Position numbers and translations under genes: made by a program | The notes under the pieces: model-generated | The model's database searches: none | Seen by the model: only the letters and a program-made list of their open reading frames with translations | Told to the model about the DNA's origin: nothing | From: Thermodesulfovibrio sp. | Lineage (GTDB): Bacteria > Nitrospirota > Thermodesulfovibrionia > Thermodesulfovibrionales > JdFR-85 | DNA: 11,520 nt | Reading direction: 5' to 3' | NCBI GenBank assembly: GCA_027016675.1 | Contig: JALUSH010000124.1 | Span: forward strand, 1-11,520 | Shown: one piece after another, positions 1-5,734 of the stretch | Layout: each line of letters begins with the position of its first letter | Position numbering within the stretch: position 1 is the stretch's first letter

Positions 1-68
1 CTTATGGTCTCAATATTTACTCCTGCCTCTTTTGCAAGTCGGCCAGTCGTTAAATAACCCATAGTCAT
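1..68 (-). CDS. merR: MerR-family transcriptional regulator, N-terminal fragment cut by the window edge
   Basis: Reading leftwards from an ATG at 68-66, the 22 complete codons give a peptide beginning MTMGYLTTGRLAKEAG and continuing VNIETI. This is the first helix-turn-helix of the MerR family, where a short start is followed by a 'lt.G.lAk.agVn.eTIRyY' pattern. The rest of the protein (second HTH part, wing, dimerisation helix, metal-binding cysteines) lies outside the window, so the inducer cannot be read from the protein. An alternative start is the second ATG at 62-60. No strong Shine-Dalgarno is visible. It is divergent from the thioredoxin/CcdA/HMA genes, and a mer-type operator lies between them, which supports a mercury or thiol-metal sensing role. 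The symbol is a family-level suggestion. The unusual feature is the 320 bp separating it from the operator, since divergent merR genes normally abut it. Confidence 0.75.
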   Translation of the reverse strand, partial: MTMGYLTTGRLAKEAGVNIETI

Positions 69-388
69 ATATTAACATAAGAGAGCACTGGACATTAACG
101 GTTGGGCTGTCAGAGTTCCCCCAGAAATAACTCATCAATAGAAGAAGCTATTGTAAAGAAAAGAAGAAAACAAGCAACAGAACTGGACTTGTTGTAGTTT
201 TTTAAACAAAGGGATTCCCCAAAAAATACCTGATTTTTCAGGGCAGAGGGAGGTGGTCATCAGGGCATTGATGTGCTGGGTTCAATGGGTCAAGGAGCCC
301 AGGGTTACAGGAAAAATATTATAGCTCTATCACCAAAATTCAGACGTTGGTTATGTAAAAAATTGTAGAACTCCTGTTCATTTTTTTC
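69..388. other. Long non-coding gap between merR and the mer-type promoter
   Basis: These 320 bases carry no open frame I can support. A short open stretch around 126-197 reads SSIEEAIVKKRRKQATELDLL in one plus frame before a stop, and could be a remnant or chance. A small hairpin (CCTGA and TCAGG, 4-nt loop) lies around 229-242. There is no clear promoter for the leftward regulator gene. In compact mer loci the regulator start is normally within tens of bases of the operator, so this gap may be an insertion or the remains of a lost gene. Confidence 0.4.
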
Positions 389-428
389 TTGACTCTGTAC
401 CATAGTACAGGGTCTATACTATGTACAG
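389..428 (+). promoter_or_regulatory. MerR-type promoter and operator with a 20 bp spacer
   Basis: A -35 box TTGACT (389-394) is followed by a perfect dyad, CTGTAC (395-400), 4-nt spacer CATA, GTACAG (405-410). A -10 box TATACT then lies at 415-420. The spacer is 20 bp (19 bp if CTATAC is taken as -10), much longer than the usual 17 bp. MerR regulators act on exactly such promoters by untwisting the spacer when metal binds. The layout, with a GTAC-containing dyad directly after TTGACT, matches what I recall of the Tn501/Tn21 and Bacillus mer operators. A third GTACAG half-site lies at 423-428, near the expected transcription start. It would drive the genes from 457 rightwards. Confidence 0.85.
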
Positions 429-456
429 AAGTTCAAAATGAAAGGAGGTGTTTGCA

Positions 457-723
457 ATGACAGCAAAGAGAAAGATTGAGGTCTTCACTGCTGGTTGTCC
501 TGTGTGTGATGAAACAGTGAAGCAGATCAAAGAGGCAGCCTGTCCATCCTGTGATATATCTGTGCTGTACCTGAAAGACCCTGAAACTGCAGAGAGAGCA
601 AAATCACTGGGAATACGTTCCGTGCCTGCTGTAGTGATCGACGGCAAACTGGCTGACTGCTGCTCAGGTCGTGGTGTGGATATCGAAAAACTGAAAGATG
701 CAGGGCTTGGAAAGCCACTTTAA
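457..723 (+). CDS. Cys-rich thioredoxin-fold protein of a mer-type operon
   Basis: An 88-residue thioredoxin/glutaredoxin-like protein with no signal peptide, hence probably cytoplasmic. A redox motif CPVC lies at residues 14-17 right after the first strand, a second pair CPSC at 29-32, and a cis-proline motif SVP at 55-57 (GIRSVPAVVIDG), as in thioredoxin folds. A vicinal CC is at 68-69. Six cysteines in 88 residues is far more than a plain thioredoxin, so binding or passing on soft metal ions is as plausible as disulfide exchange. I chose the ATG at 457 because a full AAAGGAGG Shine-Dalgarno (441-448) precedes it by 8 nt; an in-frame GTG at 448 overlaps that site. It is the first gene after the MerR-type promoter, so metal induction is likely. 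Small proteins of this kind are often seen in mer operons. The exact function is not established. Confidence 0.85.
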   Translation: MTAKRKIEVFTAGCPVCDETVKQIKEAACPSCDISVLYLKDPETAERAKSLGIRSVPAVVIDGKLADCCSGRGVDIEKLKDAGLGKPL

Positions 724-730
724 GATGCAG

Positions 731-763
731 GAGGAAGGTGCTAATTAAACTGGCGCCTTCCTC
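731..763 (+). other. Intergenic hairpin between the thioredoxin-like and CcdA-like genes
   Basis: GAGGAAGGTGC (731-741) pairs with GCGCCTTCCTC (753-763), an 11-bp stem with one G-U pair and an 11-nt AT-rich loop. It starts 7 nt after the upstream stop. Only TTATTA follows, not a true T-tract, so it is a weak terminator at best. It more likely marks an mRNA processing or stability element, or lowers expression of the downstream membrane protein. Confidence 0.5.
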
Positions 764-803
764 TTATTAGTAGATGAAATTCTTTCGAGGAGTGAACATA
801 CAG

Positions 804-1505
804 ATGTTTGATCCTGAAAATCTGCAGATACTATCTCATATTTCCCTTATAGGATTCGGGCTGGTATTTCTGGTTGGGCTTGCCATGGCCTTTAATCCGA
901 GGTCGCTTACAGTAGTGCCTGTGCTTGTGGGTTATATTGCAGGCGACAGGAAGACTGCAGCACCTGAAATGGCATTTTCAAAGACCATTGTCTTTGTTCT
1001 TGGTATGACAGTAGCTGATGTTCTCCTTGGTGTTCTTTTTGCCCTGATAGGAAACAGGGTAAGTGCTATATTTGGACCAAGGTGGGAGTTTGTAATCGGC
1101 ACGGTGCTTATATTGCTTGGGCTCAGGTGGCTTAATGTTCTGAAATTTAGAACAATTGGCTTTGATATAAAAATGAAAAAGACAGGTTCTTTGCTTGGTG
1201 CCTTTTTATTAGGGATACCATTTTCCATGTCTTTCTGCCCCTTCTGTGTACCCATAGTTCTGGGGATTCTTACAGTGGCAGCAGCCACAGGAAAGGTATG
1301 GTACTCAGCACTTCTTATGCTCTTTTTCTCCATTGGCAGGGGACTGCCTCTTGTGGTGGCTGGCTATTCCATTGGTGTTTTTAAGAGGATGCACAGGTTC
1401 AGTCGATATGTGCCCGTGGTTGAGAAGACCGGCGGGGTTGTTTTAGTGTTGATGGGACTTTATTACCTTTTCGATGTAATCAGACTTTATATATTGTTGT
1501 CTTGA
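804..1505 (+). CDS. CcdA/DsbD-like six-helix membrane protein with intramembrane CPFC
   Basis: A 233-residue integral membrane protein with about six hydrophobic helices (residues about 13-30, 58-83, 93-112, 127-162, 164-191, 210-231). It resembles the cytochrome-c-biogenesis CcdA / DsbD beta-domain family, which passes electrons from cytoplasmic thioredoxin across the membrane through two cysteines. Here the first family motif (usually 'PC' before 'LPLVPGYL') reads NPRS at 31-34, so the first cysteine is missing. The second region reads FCPFCVPI, with a cysteine pair at 145 and 148. Ordinary one-cysteine-per-helix electron transfer therefore seems unlikely. In a MerR-controlled operon behind a Cys-rich thioredoxin, a role in moving or reducing metal across the membrane is a reasonable inference. 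The ATG at 804 is preferred because GAGGAG (787-792) precedes it by 11 nt; the upstream in-frame ATG at 774 has no Shine-Dalgarno. Confidence 0.8.
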   Translation: MFDPENLQILSHISLIGFGLVFLVGLAMAFNPRSLTVVPVLVGYIAGDRKTAAPEMAFSKTIVFVLGMTVADVLLGVLFALIGNRVSAIFGPRWEFVIGTVLILLGLRWLNVLKFRTIGFDIKMKKTGSLLGAFLLGIPFSMSFCPFCVPIVLGILTVAAATGKVWYSALLMLFFSIGRGLPLVVAGYSIGVFKRMHRFSRYVPVVEKTGGVVLVLMGLYYLFDVIRLYILLS

Positions 1506-1561
1506 ATGGAGGTGCCCTGTAGTATGGCAATACAGAAAAGCAGAATTAAAATAGGCGGGAT

Positions 1562-1894
1562 ATGGTATTTCTTTCTTCGGTTACTTCCTATGCAGAGGTA
1601 GAAAAGGTTGTCATTATAATAAATGGAATGGCATGTCCCGTCTGCGCTTATGGAGTGGAAAAGAAACTGAAAAGTGTAAAAGGGGTAAAGGATATCGAGA
1701 TTGATATCCAGAATGGTCTTGCCACACTCACTGCAAAAGAAGGACAGTCAATAGAAATCAGTCAGGTTCCACAGGCCATAGAAGACTCAGGATTCAGACC
1801 TGATAAAATTACCGCCACTGCCTCAGGAATGATAGAAAAGGATGACAATGATAATTTTATCCTGAAAAGCAAAAGAAGTGGAAAAGGTTTCTAA
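1562..1894 (+). CDS. MerP-like heavy-metal-associated (HMA) domain protein, frameshifted at both ends
   Basis: The central frame encodes a complete HMA domain (ferredoxin-like fold). The metal motif GMACPVC is at residues 22-28 of this ORF, followed by the family pattern GVEKKLKSVKGV, then a strand (LATLTAKEG) and a final 'IEDSGFRPDKI'. MerP-type proteins bind Hg(II) or other soft metals with the two cysteines in the periplasm. Both ends are in other frames. An ATG at 1524 has a good GGAGG site (1508-1512, 11 nt away) and encodes MAIQKSRIKIGGIWYFF, a signal-peptide-like start in frame 0 that ends at a TAG. The body continues in the -1 frame as FLSSVTSYAEVEK, with a plausible cleavage site after SYA. 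The natural C-terminus also runs on in another frame (1869-1973). As read, the ORF begins with only an 11-residue stub of signal peptide and would probably not be exported. One missing base near 1569-1577 and one extra A in 1865-1868 would restore a protein of about 150 residues. Confidence 0.7.
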   Translation: MVFLSSVTSYAEVEKVVIIINGMACPVCAYGVEKKLKSVKGVKDIEIDIQNGLATLTAKEGQSIEISQVPQAIEDSGFRPDKITATASGMIEKDDNDNFILKSKRSGKGF

Positions 1895-1973
1895 CCTTAC
1901 AGGAGACAGCAAACTCCTTGAGGGCTACATTAACACTGATGTGACTGTGACAGGCGAAGTGATTGTTCAGTGA
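1869..1973 (+). pseudogene. Out-of-frame C-terminal part of the HMA protein
   Basis: In frame 0 this stretch reads AKEVEKVSNLTGD, then a segment ending INTDVTVTGEVIVQ and a TGA at 1971. It joins smoothly to FILK at 1857-1868 in the HMA frame if one A of the AAAA run at 1865-1868 is removed. An ending in '..V.VTGEV' strands fits the short C-terminal extension that often follows HMA domains in larger MerP-like proteins. It has no start codon or ribosome site of its own and is therefore read as a displaced tail, not a separate gene. Confidence 0.6.
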
Positions 1974-2013
1974 GAAAAACCTGGACAATTAAAGTTCAAA
2001 AGGTGAAGCTGAA

Positions 2014-2601
2014 ATGAAAACAGGACCATCCCATAAATTTCTAACCCTCCTGTTATCTGCTTTTATTTTCTCTATGTTCACTGCAAACTCCCATGCCCAT
2101 GAACCCATCTTTGGTCTTGGCCCTCATGTGATTTACAAAGGTGGAACAGGTATTGAACTGGAATTTGAGGGAGAAAAGACCTCTGGAGCGGGTGAACTTG
2201 CCCGTCCCATGCTCATTGAGGTAAAAGGAGACAGGCTCTATGTGCCTGAGTATCTAGAACGACAGGGTTCAGGTCTTTGACCTTGAGGGAAGGCTACTCA
2301 GGAAGTGGGGAGGTCCTTTTGCAATGAACATCCACGGTCATTAAACGGATGGTTCAAAACAGCCACTGCCTTGGCAGTAGGACCCGGAGGAAATATCTTC
2401 GTGGCCGACTTCTATAACCATTGTATCAATAAGTTTACCCCTGAGGGAGAATTTCTTGTTTCCATAGGCAAAAAGGGAAGCAGCCCTGGCTAACTGCTTT
2501 ATCCCACAGACATTGCCCTTGACAGTGACGGAAATCTATATGTAGTGGATTTTAGAAATAACAGGGTACAGAAGTTTTCAAAGATACAGACCGTACAATA
2601 A
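2014..2601 (+). pseudogene. Secreted NHL-repeat (beta-propeller) protein, broken by two frameshifts and a stop
   Basis: The start (2014) encodes a good signal peptide: K and H residues, a hydrophobic core TLLLSAFIFSMF, and a likely cut after SHA (residue 28). HEPIFGLGPHVIYKGG follows, then NHL blades. Blade pieces are recognisable in three segments. The first reads LARPMLIEVKGDRLYVPEYL in frame 1, then NDRVQVFDLEGRLLRKWGG in frame 2. The second, from about 2341 in frame 1, reads TALAVGPGGNIFVADFYNH then KFTPEGEFLVSIG. The third follows an in-frame TAA at 2491 and reads DIALDSDGNLYVVDFRNNRV. Dropping one base at 2256 restores EYLNDRVQ. A missing base near 2338-2341 rejoins the second part, and the TAA replaces what is usually a Glu codon (G-P-G-E). 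The repaired protein would be only about 195 residues, about three blades, versus about six in full propellers, so an internal deletion is also likely. Repeats of this type normally mediate protein or ligand contacts in the periplasm or at the cell surface. Confidence 0.75.
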
Positions 2602-2614
2602 CCTAAACAAAGAA

Positions 2615-2665
2615 CACCTTTTTTCATCACTTATTTATAATCAAGTGGTATACTGTAAAAAGGTG
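2615..2665 (+). promoter_or_regulatory. Nested dyad and possible promoter ahead of the VTT membrane protein gene
   Basis: CACCTTTTT (2615-2623) is matched by AAAAAGGTG (2657-2665), and inside it CACTT (2628-2632) is matched by AAGTG (2643-2647). The dyad contains two -10-like boxes, TATAAT (2636-2641) and TATACT (2649-2654), but no good -35. It may be a regulator-binding site over a promoter, or an RNA hairpin in the leader. It lies between the NHL pseudogene and the GTG at 2698, so the downstream gene may be expressed independently of the mer-type promoter. Confidence 0.35.
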
Positions 2666-2697
2666 ACATCTTTGGATAAAGAAGGAGTTGATAAACA

Positions 2698-3384
2698 GTG
2701 AAAAAATCACTTCGGATTATTTCCACTGTATCAATACTTACTGTATTGACATTAATCTCAATTTATGTTTTGGGAACGATATTAATTTGTGGGCTGATTA
2801 AAAACGCCTCGTGGTGTGCGTGGTGGCCACGTATCCCTATTGCACAACTTGAAGATTACATAAGGACCTCAGGAGCCTGGGGGATTGCAGTTTCAATAGG
2901 GATAATGATTATACACTCATTTGTGCCCTTTCCTGCTGAGTTTGTTGCAATTGCAAATGGAATGCTTTATGGGCCATTGTGGGGAACGGTTGTTACATGG
3001 ACAGGGGCAATGCTTGGTGCATTTCTTGCCTTCGGGCTAGCACGTAAACTTGGCCATGATTTTGTGAATCGGAAACTAAAGGAAAAGAATCAGGAAAAAT
3101 TGATGGAATGGATTAAAAACAACGGTGGTACCGCCATACTGGCAAGCAGACTAATACCCGTTATATCCTTTAATCTCATCAACTACCTTGCTGGTGTATC
3201 TGAGATTTCCCCCTGGACCTTCGCATGGACAACGGCTCTGGGTATTCTGCCTCTTACAATTATCATGGTTGTAATGGGAAATAGCATATCTTTTTTTTCT
3301 TGGAAATTCCTGTTGCTGATTACCGCAGTTGGAATTGGATTCATTCTTATCAGTAAAATTCTATACAGGCGAAATAAACTTTAA
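2698..3384 (+). CDS. TVP38/TMEM64 (VTT/DedA-like) family membrane protein
   Basis: A 228-residue integral membrane protein of the VTT ('SNARE-associated') family. The N-terminal helix spans about residues 7-33. The family core follows: VPFPAEFVAIANGMLYGPLWG (76-96), the WTGAMLGAFLAFGLAR stretch (101-116), and the second half-motif ASRLIPVISFNLINYLAG (149-166) with a pattern close to the family 'R.iP..p....ny.aG'. A final 'F...T.lGilP' lies at 175-185. Two terminal helices end in a positively charged tail. Such proteins are thought to form inner-membrane reentrant-loop transporters or lipid scramblases; the substrate here is unknown. Start is GTG at 2698, preceded by GAAGGAG (2681-2687) 10 nt away. 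VTT proteins are often found beside mercury-resistance genes, which fits this location, and unlike its two upstream neighbours this gene is intact. Confidence 0.85.
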   Translation: MKKSLRIISTVSILTVLTLISIYVLGTILICGLIKNASWCAWWPRIPIAQLEDYIRTSGAWGIAVSIGIMIIHSFVPFPAEFVAIANGMLYGPLWGTVVTWTGAMLGAFLAFGLARKLGHDFVNRKLKEKNQEKLMEWIKNNGGTAILASRLIPVISFNLINYLAGVSEISPWTFAWTTALGILPLTIIMVVMGNSISFFSWKFLLLITAVGIGFILISKILYRRNKL

Positions 3385-3518
3385 CCAGTCCACCAGTAAT
3401 TTCCGCTATCCTTTATCAAAGAGCACAACAGGGGTTCCCCCATTTAAAAAAAACATACAAAACTCTATAGACATAACATGCATAGCAGTACCATGGTGGA
3501 GTCTTCAGATCCCATACA

Positions 3519-3546
3519 CCCCAGAAAATCTTCCGATTTTCTGGGG
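3519..3546. repeat. Perfect 12-bp inverted repeat (hairpin)
   Basis: CCCCAGAAAATC (3519-3530) and GATTTTCTGGGG (3535-3546) are exact reverse complements separated by TTCC. No T-tract follows on either strand, so this is not a standard intrinsic terminator. It could stop or stabilise the convergent transcripts, or be a remnant or unit of a dispersed palindromic repeat. Confidence 0.7.
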
Positions 3547-3633
3547 GAGGGGGCAGACTATTTCTTGTTTTATATATACTGCCAAGGCAGAATGCCTCAT
3601 AAACATAAAACAATCCACAGCACAAAGCCTGTT

Positions 3634-3670
3634 AAAAAGACTGTATTCCTTTACATAGGAAGAGGACAGT
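3634..3670 (-). terminator. Probable intrinsic terminator of the DEAD-box helicase gene
   Basis: On the minus strand ACTGT (3670-3666) and TTCCT (3661-3657) pair with AGGAA (3650-3646) and ACAGT (3644-3640). This gives two 5-bp stems separated by an internal loop, closed by a 6-nt loop. The stem is followed by C and TTTTT (3638-3634). It lies about 65 nt past the helicase stop. The stem is modest and the T-run short, so confidence is moderate. Confidence 0.4.
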
Positions 3671-3735
3671 AACAATAAAAGGGAACAGTTTGCGTATTTT
3701 CTGGCTTCAAGATATTTTTTTTTGGATGTATATTT

Positions 3736-5310
3736 TTAGAACTGTTTCTCCTTTGCCCTGTCTATAAATACTCGCTTGCCATTTATAAGAGAGTTCTTCA
3801 GTTTTTTTATGATCATGTCAGCTATGCTGGACTGGACCTCTACAAAACTGAATTTCTCCAGTATGGAGATATTACCAATCTTTCTGGCATCAATGTCAGC
3901 TGCTCTGGAAAGCATTCTTATAATATCAGAAGGAGAAATTCCGTCCTTTTTGCCAATTGATATAAATAGTCTGGTATAATCATCTCTGGAGTTTAAAAGT
4001 TTGTGAGAAATATCCTCAATATCCTCCACTCCGGCATAAGAGAAGGCAATCTGGAGTGCTGAGGCAGCAATATCTTTTAAAGAGAACCTTTTACAAAGGT
4101 GCTCAACTATTGATAGTTTATCTTCAAAGCCTCTGTTGTTGAGGGCATATTCGATTTCATCAATGATTTCCTTCTGCCTGACCTTTATCACCTCATCTCT
4201 TGAAGGAAGTTCTGCCTTAAGAATCCTTGTTTTTGCAGTGCGTTCTATCTGTCTGAGATTTCTGTATTCTCTCGGTGTAACAAAGGTTATGGCTATGCCT
4301 GATTTCCCAGCCCTTCCTGTTCTGCCAATGCGGTGTACATAGCTATCTGGATTCTGTGGTATGCTGAAATTTATAACATGACTCACATCTGTAACATCAA
4401 GTCCTCTTGCAGCAACATCTGTAGCCACCAGGATATCTATGTCACCATTCCTGAATTTATCCATAATCCTTTCTCTACGTACCTGGGCATAATCACCATG
4501 AATTGCACCAGCATAGTAACCCATCTGCTGAAGTTTCCCTGCTACCTCATCAACCTCTTTCTTTGTATGACAGAATACGAGGGCAAGGGCAGGATCCTCC
4601 ACATCAATAATACGTGAAAGCGCCTTGATCTTGTCTTCCTCTCGTACTTCATAGAAGACCTGTCTTATGCTGGAGACAACAAGCTTCTGTGAATCTACAG
4701 AGACTCTTTCTGGTGATTTCATGTATTTTCTGGCAATCTTTAATATGGGGGCTGGCATTGTAGCAGAAAAGAGCATGGTCTGTTTATCCTGTGGGAGGCT
4801 ATTAATAATCCGTTCAATATCATCAATAAAGCCCATGTTTAGCATCTCATCAGCTTCATCAAGAACGAGTATTTTGATGTTTTTTAGATTAAGTGTCTTT
4901 CTGTGTATATGATCTATTATACGGCCTGGTGTGCCTACAACAATATTAACACCTTTTTTCAGGGCACGTATCTGACGCTCTATGGATTGGCCTCCATAGA
5001 TAGGGACAGATAGAATCCGTTTTTTCCTTCCAATCCTGTTCAGTTCCTGTGCAATCTGGATTGCAAGCTCCCTTGTTGGTGCAAGCACCATGGCAGAGGG
5101 ATAGGTTCCTGGCAACAGTCCTTCAATCATGGGGATACCAAAGGCAGCGGTCTTTCCAGTGCCTGTTTGTGCCTGTCCAATAATATCCGTGCCTTTTAAT
5201 GCCGGGGGAATGGCAATCTGCTGAATTGGTGTTGGTTCTTCAAACCCCATTTCCATGAGAGAACTGATAATATCCTCTGAAATCTTGAAATCACAAAACT
5301 TTACTGACAT
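3736..5310 (-). CDS. deaD: DEAD-box ATP-dependent RNA helicase with DbpA-type RNA-binding domain (DeaD/CsdA-like)
   Basis: A 524-residue cytoplasmic RNA helicase that unwinds or remodels RNA duplexes using ATP. The motifs are complete and in order: Q motif (F7 and PTPIQ 27-31), Walker A AQTGTGKT (47-54), PTRELA (78-83), TPGR (127-130), DEAD (151-154), SAT (182-184), ATDVAARGLD (296-305) and HRIGRTGR (326-333). After the two RecA domains comes a linker, then a C-terminal RRM-like DbpA domain (about 446-517, from LFISIGKKDG to GKRVFIDRA). This places it in the DeaD/CsdA/DbpA group, acting in ribosome assembly, mRNA turnover or cold adaptation. ATG at 5310 has AAGGAG about 10 nt upstream. It sits 56 bp behind rpsU on the same strand, a sensible partner for an RNA helicase. 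DbpA would need the rRNA-hairpin-specific residues, which I cannot judge here. Confidence 0.93.
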   Translation of the reverse strand: MSVKFCDFKISEDIISSLMEMGFEEPTPIQQIAIPPALKGTDIIGQAQTGTGKTAAFGIPMIEGLLPGTYPSAMVLAPTRELAIQIAQELNRIGRKKRILSVPIYGGQSIERQIRALKKGVNIVVGTPGRIIDHIHRKTLNLKNIKILVLDEADEMLNMGFIDDIERIINSLPQDKQTMLFSATMPAPILKIARKYMKSPERVSVDSQKLVVSSIRQVFYEVREEDKIKALSRIIDVEDPALALVFCHTKKEVDEVAGKLQQMGYYAGAIHGDYAQVRRERIMDKFRNGDIDILVATDVAARGLDVTDVSHVINFSIPQNPDSYVHRIGRTGRAGKSGIAITFVTPREYRNLRQIERTAKTRILKAELPSRDEVIKVRQKEIIDEIEYALNNRGFEDKLSIVEHLCKRFSLKDIAASALQIAFSYAGVEDIEDISHKLLNSRDDYTRLFISIGKKDGISPSDIIRMLSRAADIDARKIGNISILEKFSFVEVQSSIADMIIKKLKNSLINGKRVFIDRAKEKQF

Positions 5311-5366
5311 AGTCGTTTTACTCCTTGTTGGCTAAATTTTTTATGGCAGGATTAAAGAAATAAAAG

Positions 5367-5573
5367 CTATCTGGAATGCCTTGAATTTCTTTTGTATCTT
5401 GCTGTTTTTATTCTTCTCTTCTGAGCCTCACGTTGTTTTCTTCTTTTCTTTACAGAAGGTTTTTCATAATGCCGTCTATTTTTTAACTCCTTGAAAAGGC
5501 CCTCCTTTTCAATCTCCCGTTTGAGGAGTTTGATAGCTCGGTCGATATTTTTTCCGTTTACCTGAATCTCCAA
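5367..5573 (-). CDS. rpsU: 30S ribosomal protein S21 (TTG start)
   Basis: A 68-residue, very basic small-subunit protein near the mRNA exit channel, helping base-pairing of mRNA with 16S rRNA during initiation. The N-terminal part, EIQVNGKNIDRAIKLLKREI, and the central KELKNRRHYEKPSVKKRR match bacterial S21; an Arg/Lys tail closes it. There is no ATG. A TTG at 5573 is preferred because AGGAAGGAGG (ending at 5581) stands 7 nt ahead of it, and the family normally begins M-E/x-hydrophobic-x-V at this place. An in-frame TTG two codons earlier (5579) lies only one base from that site. It is 35-40 nt downstream of a terminator that ends the proS transcript, so it either needs its own promoter or relies on read-through. 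A weak candidate promoter is AAGCAA (5703-5708) with ATTATG (5679-5684), read on the minus strand as TTGCTT and CATAAT with 18 bp between. Confidence 0.92.
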   Translation of the reverse strand: MEIQVNGKNIDRAIKLLKREIEKEGLFKELKNRRHYEKPSVKKRRKQREAQKRRIKTARYKRNSRHSR

Positions 5574-5610
5574 TCTCAACCCTCCTTCCTGGATTTTTAA
5601 TTTTTGCTTT

Positions 5611-5647
5611 CTAAAAATAAAAGCCGCAGAGGTAAGGTTCTGCGGCT
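5611..5647 (-). terminator. Intrinsic terminator downstream of proS
   Basis: On the minus strand AGCCGCAGA (5647-5639) pairs perfectly with TCTGCGGCT (5630-5622) around an 8-nt loop, and TTTATTTTT follows (5621-5613). It is a strong rho-independent terminator about 90 nt past the proS stop and 38 nt before rpsU. If the weak upstream promoter candidate near 5679-5708 is real, this stem-loop would lie in the rpsU leader and could act as an attenuator. Confidence 0.85.
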
Positions 5648-5734
5648 ATAAGCTGCAAAATTCTTTACTCTCACGTCAATTATGACATAACAGAGGGATA
5701 AAAAGCAAATGAATTAAAAGAAATTATCTGAAAA

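Larger units (their letters stand above)
3385..3735. other. Convergent intergenic spacer with structured elements
   Basis: This lies between the rightward VTT gene and the leftward helicase gene. I see no gene here; open frames are short, overlap each other and lack ribosome sites. It holds one strong perfect hairpin (3519-3546), a likely minus-strand terminator (3634-3670), a GGGGTTCCCC-type short palindrome near 3433 and a run of nine T at 3715-3723. No IS ends or target duplications could be identified. Confidence 0.6.

Noticed and set aside
448..456. GTG at 448 as start of the thioredoxin-like gene
   Set aside because: It overlaps the AAAGGAGG site that is correctly spaced for ATG 457.
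932..1333. 133-codon minus-strand open frame opposite the CcdA-like gene
   Set aside because: It is the mirror of a well-supported membrane protein gene and shows no recognisable domain or ribosome site.
3519..3546. Intrinsic terminator for the VTT gene
   Set aside because: The stem is strong but G-rich sequence, not T, follows it on the plus strand.
3329..3672. Three short open frames on both strands in the convergent spacer, one Cys/Trp-rich on the minus strand
   Set aside because: No ribosome sites, no family pattern, they overlap one another and the hairpin; composition looks like translated structure DNA.
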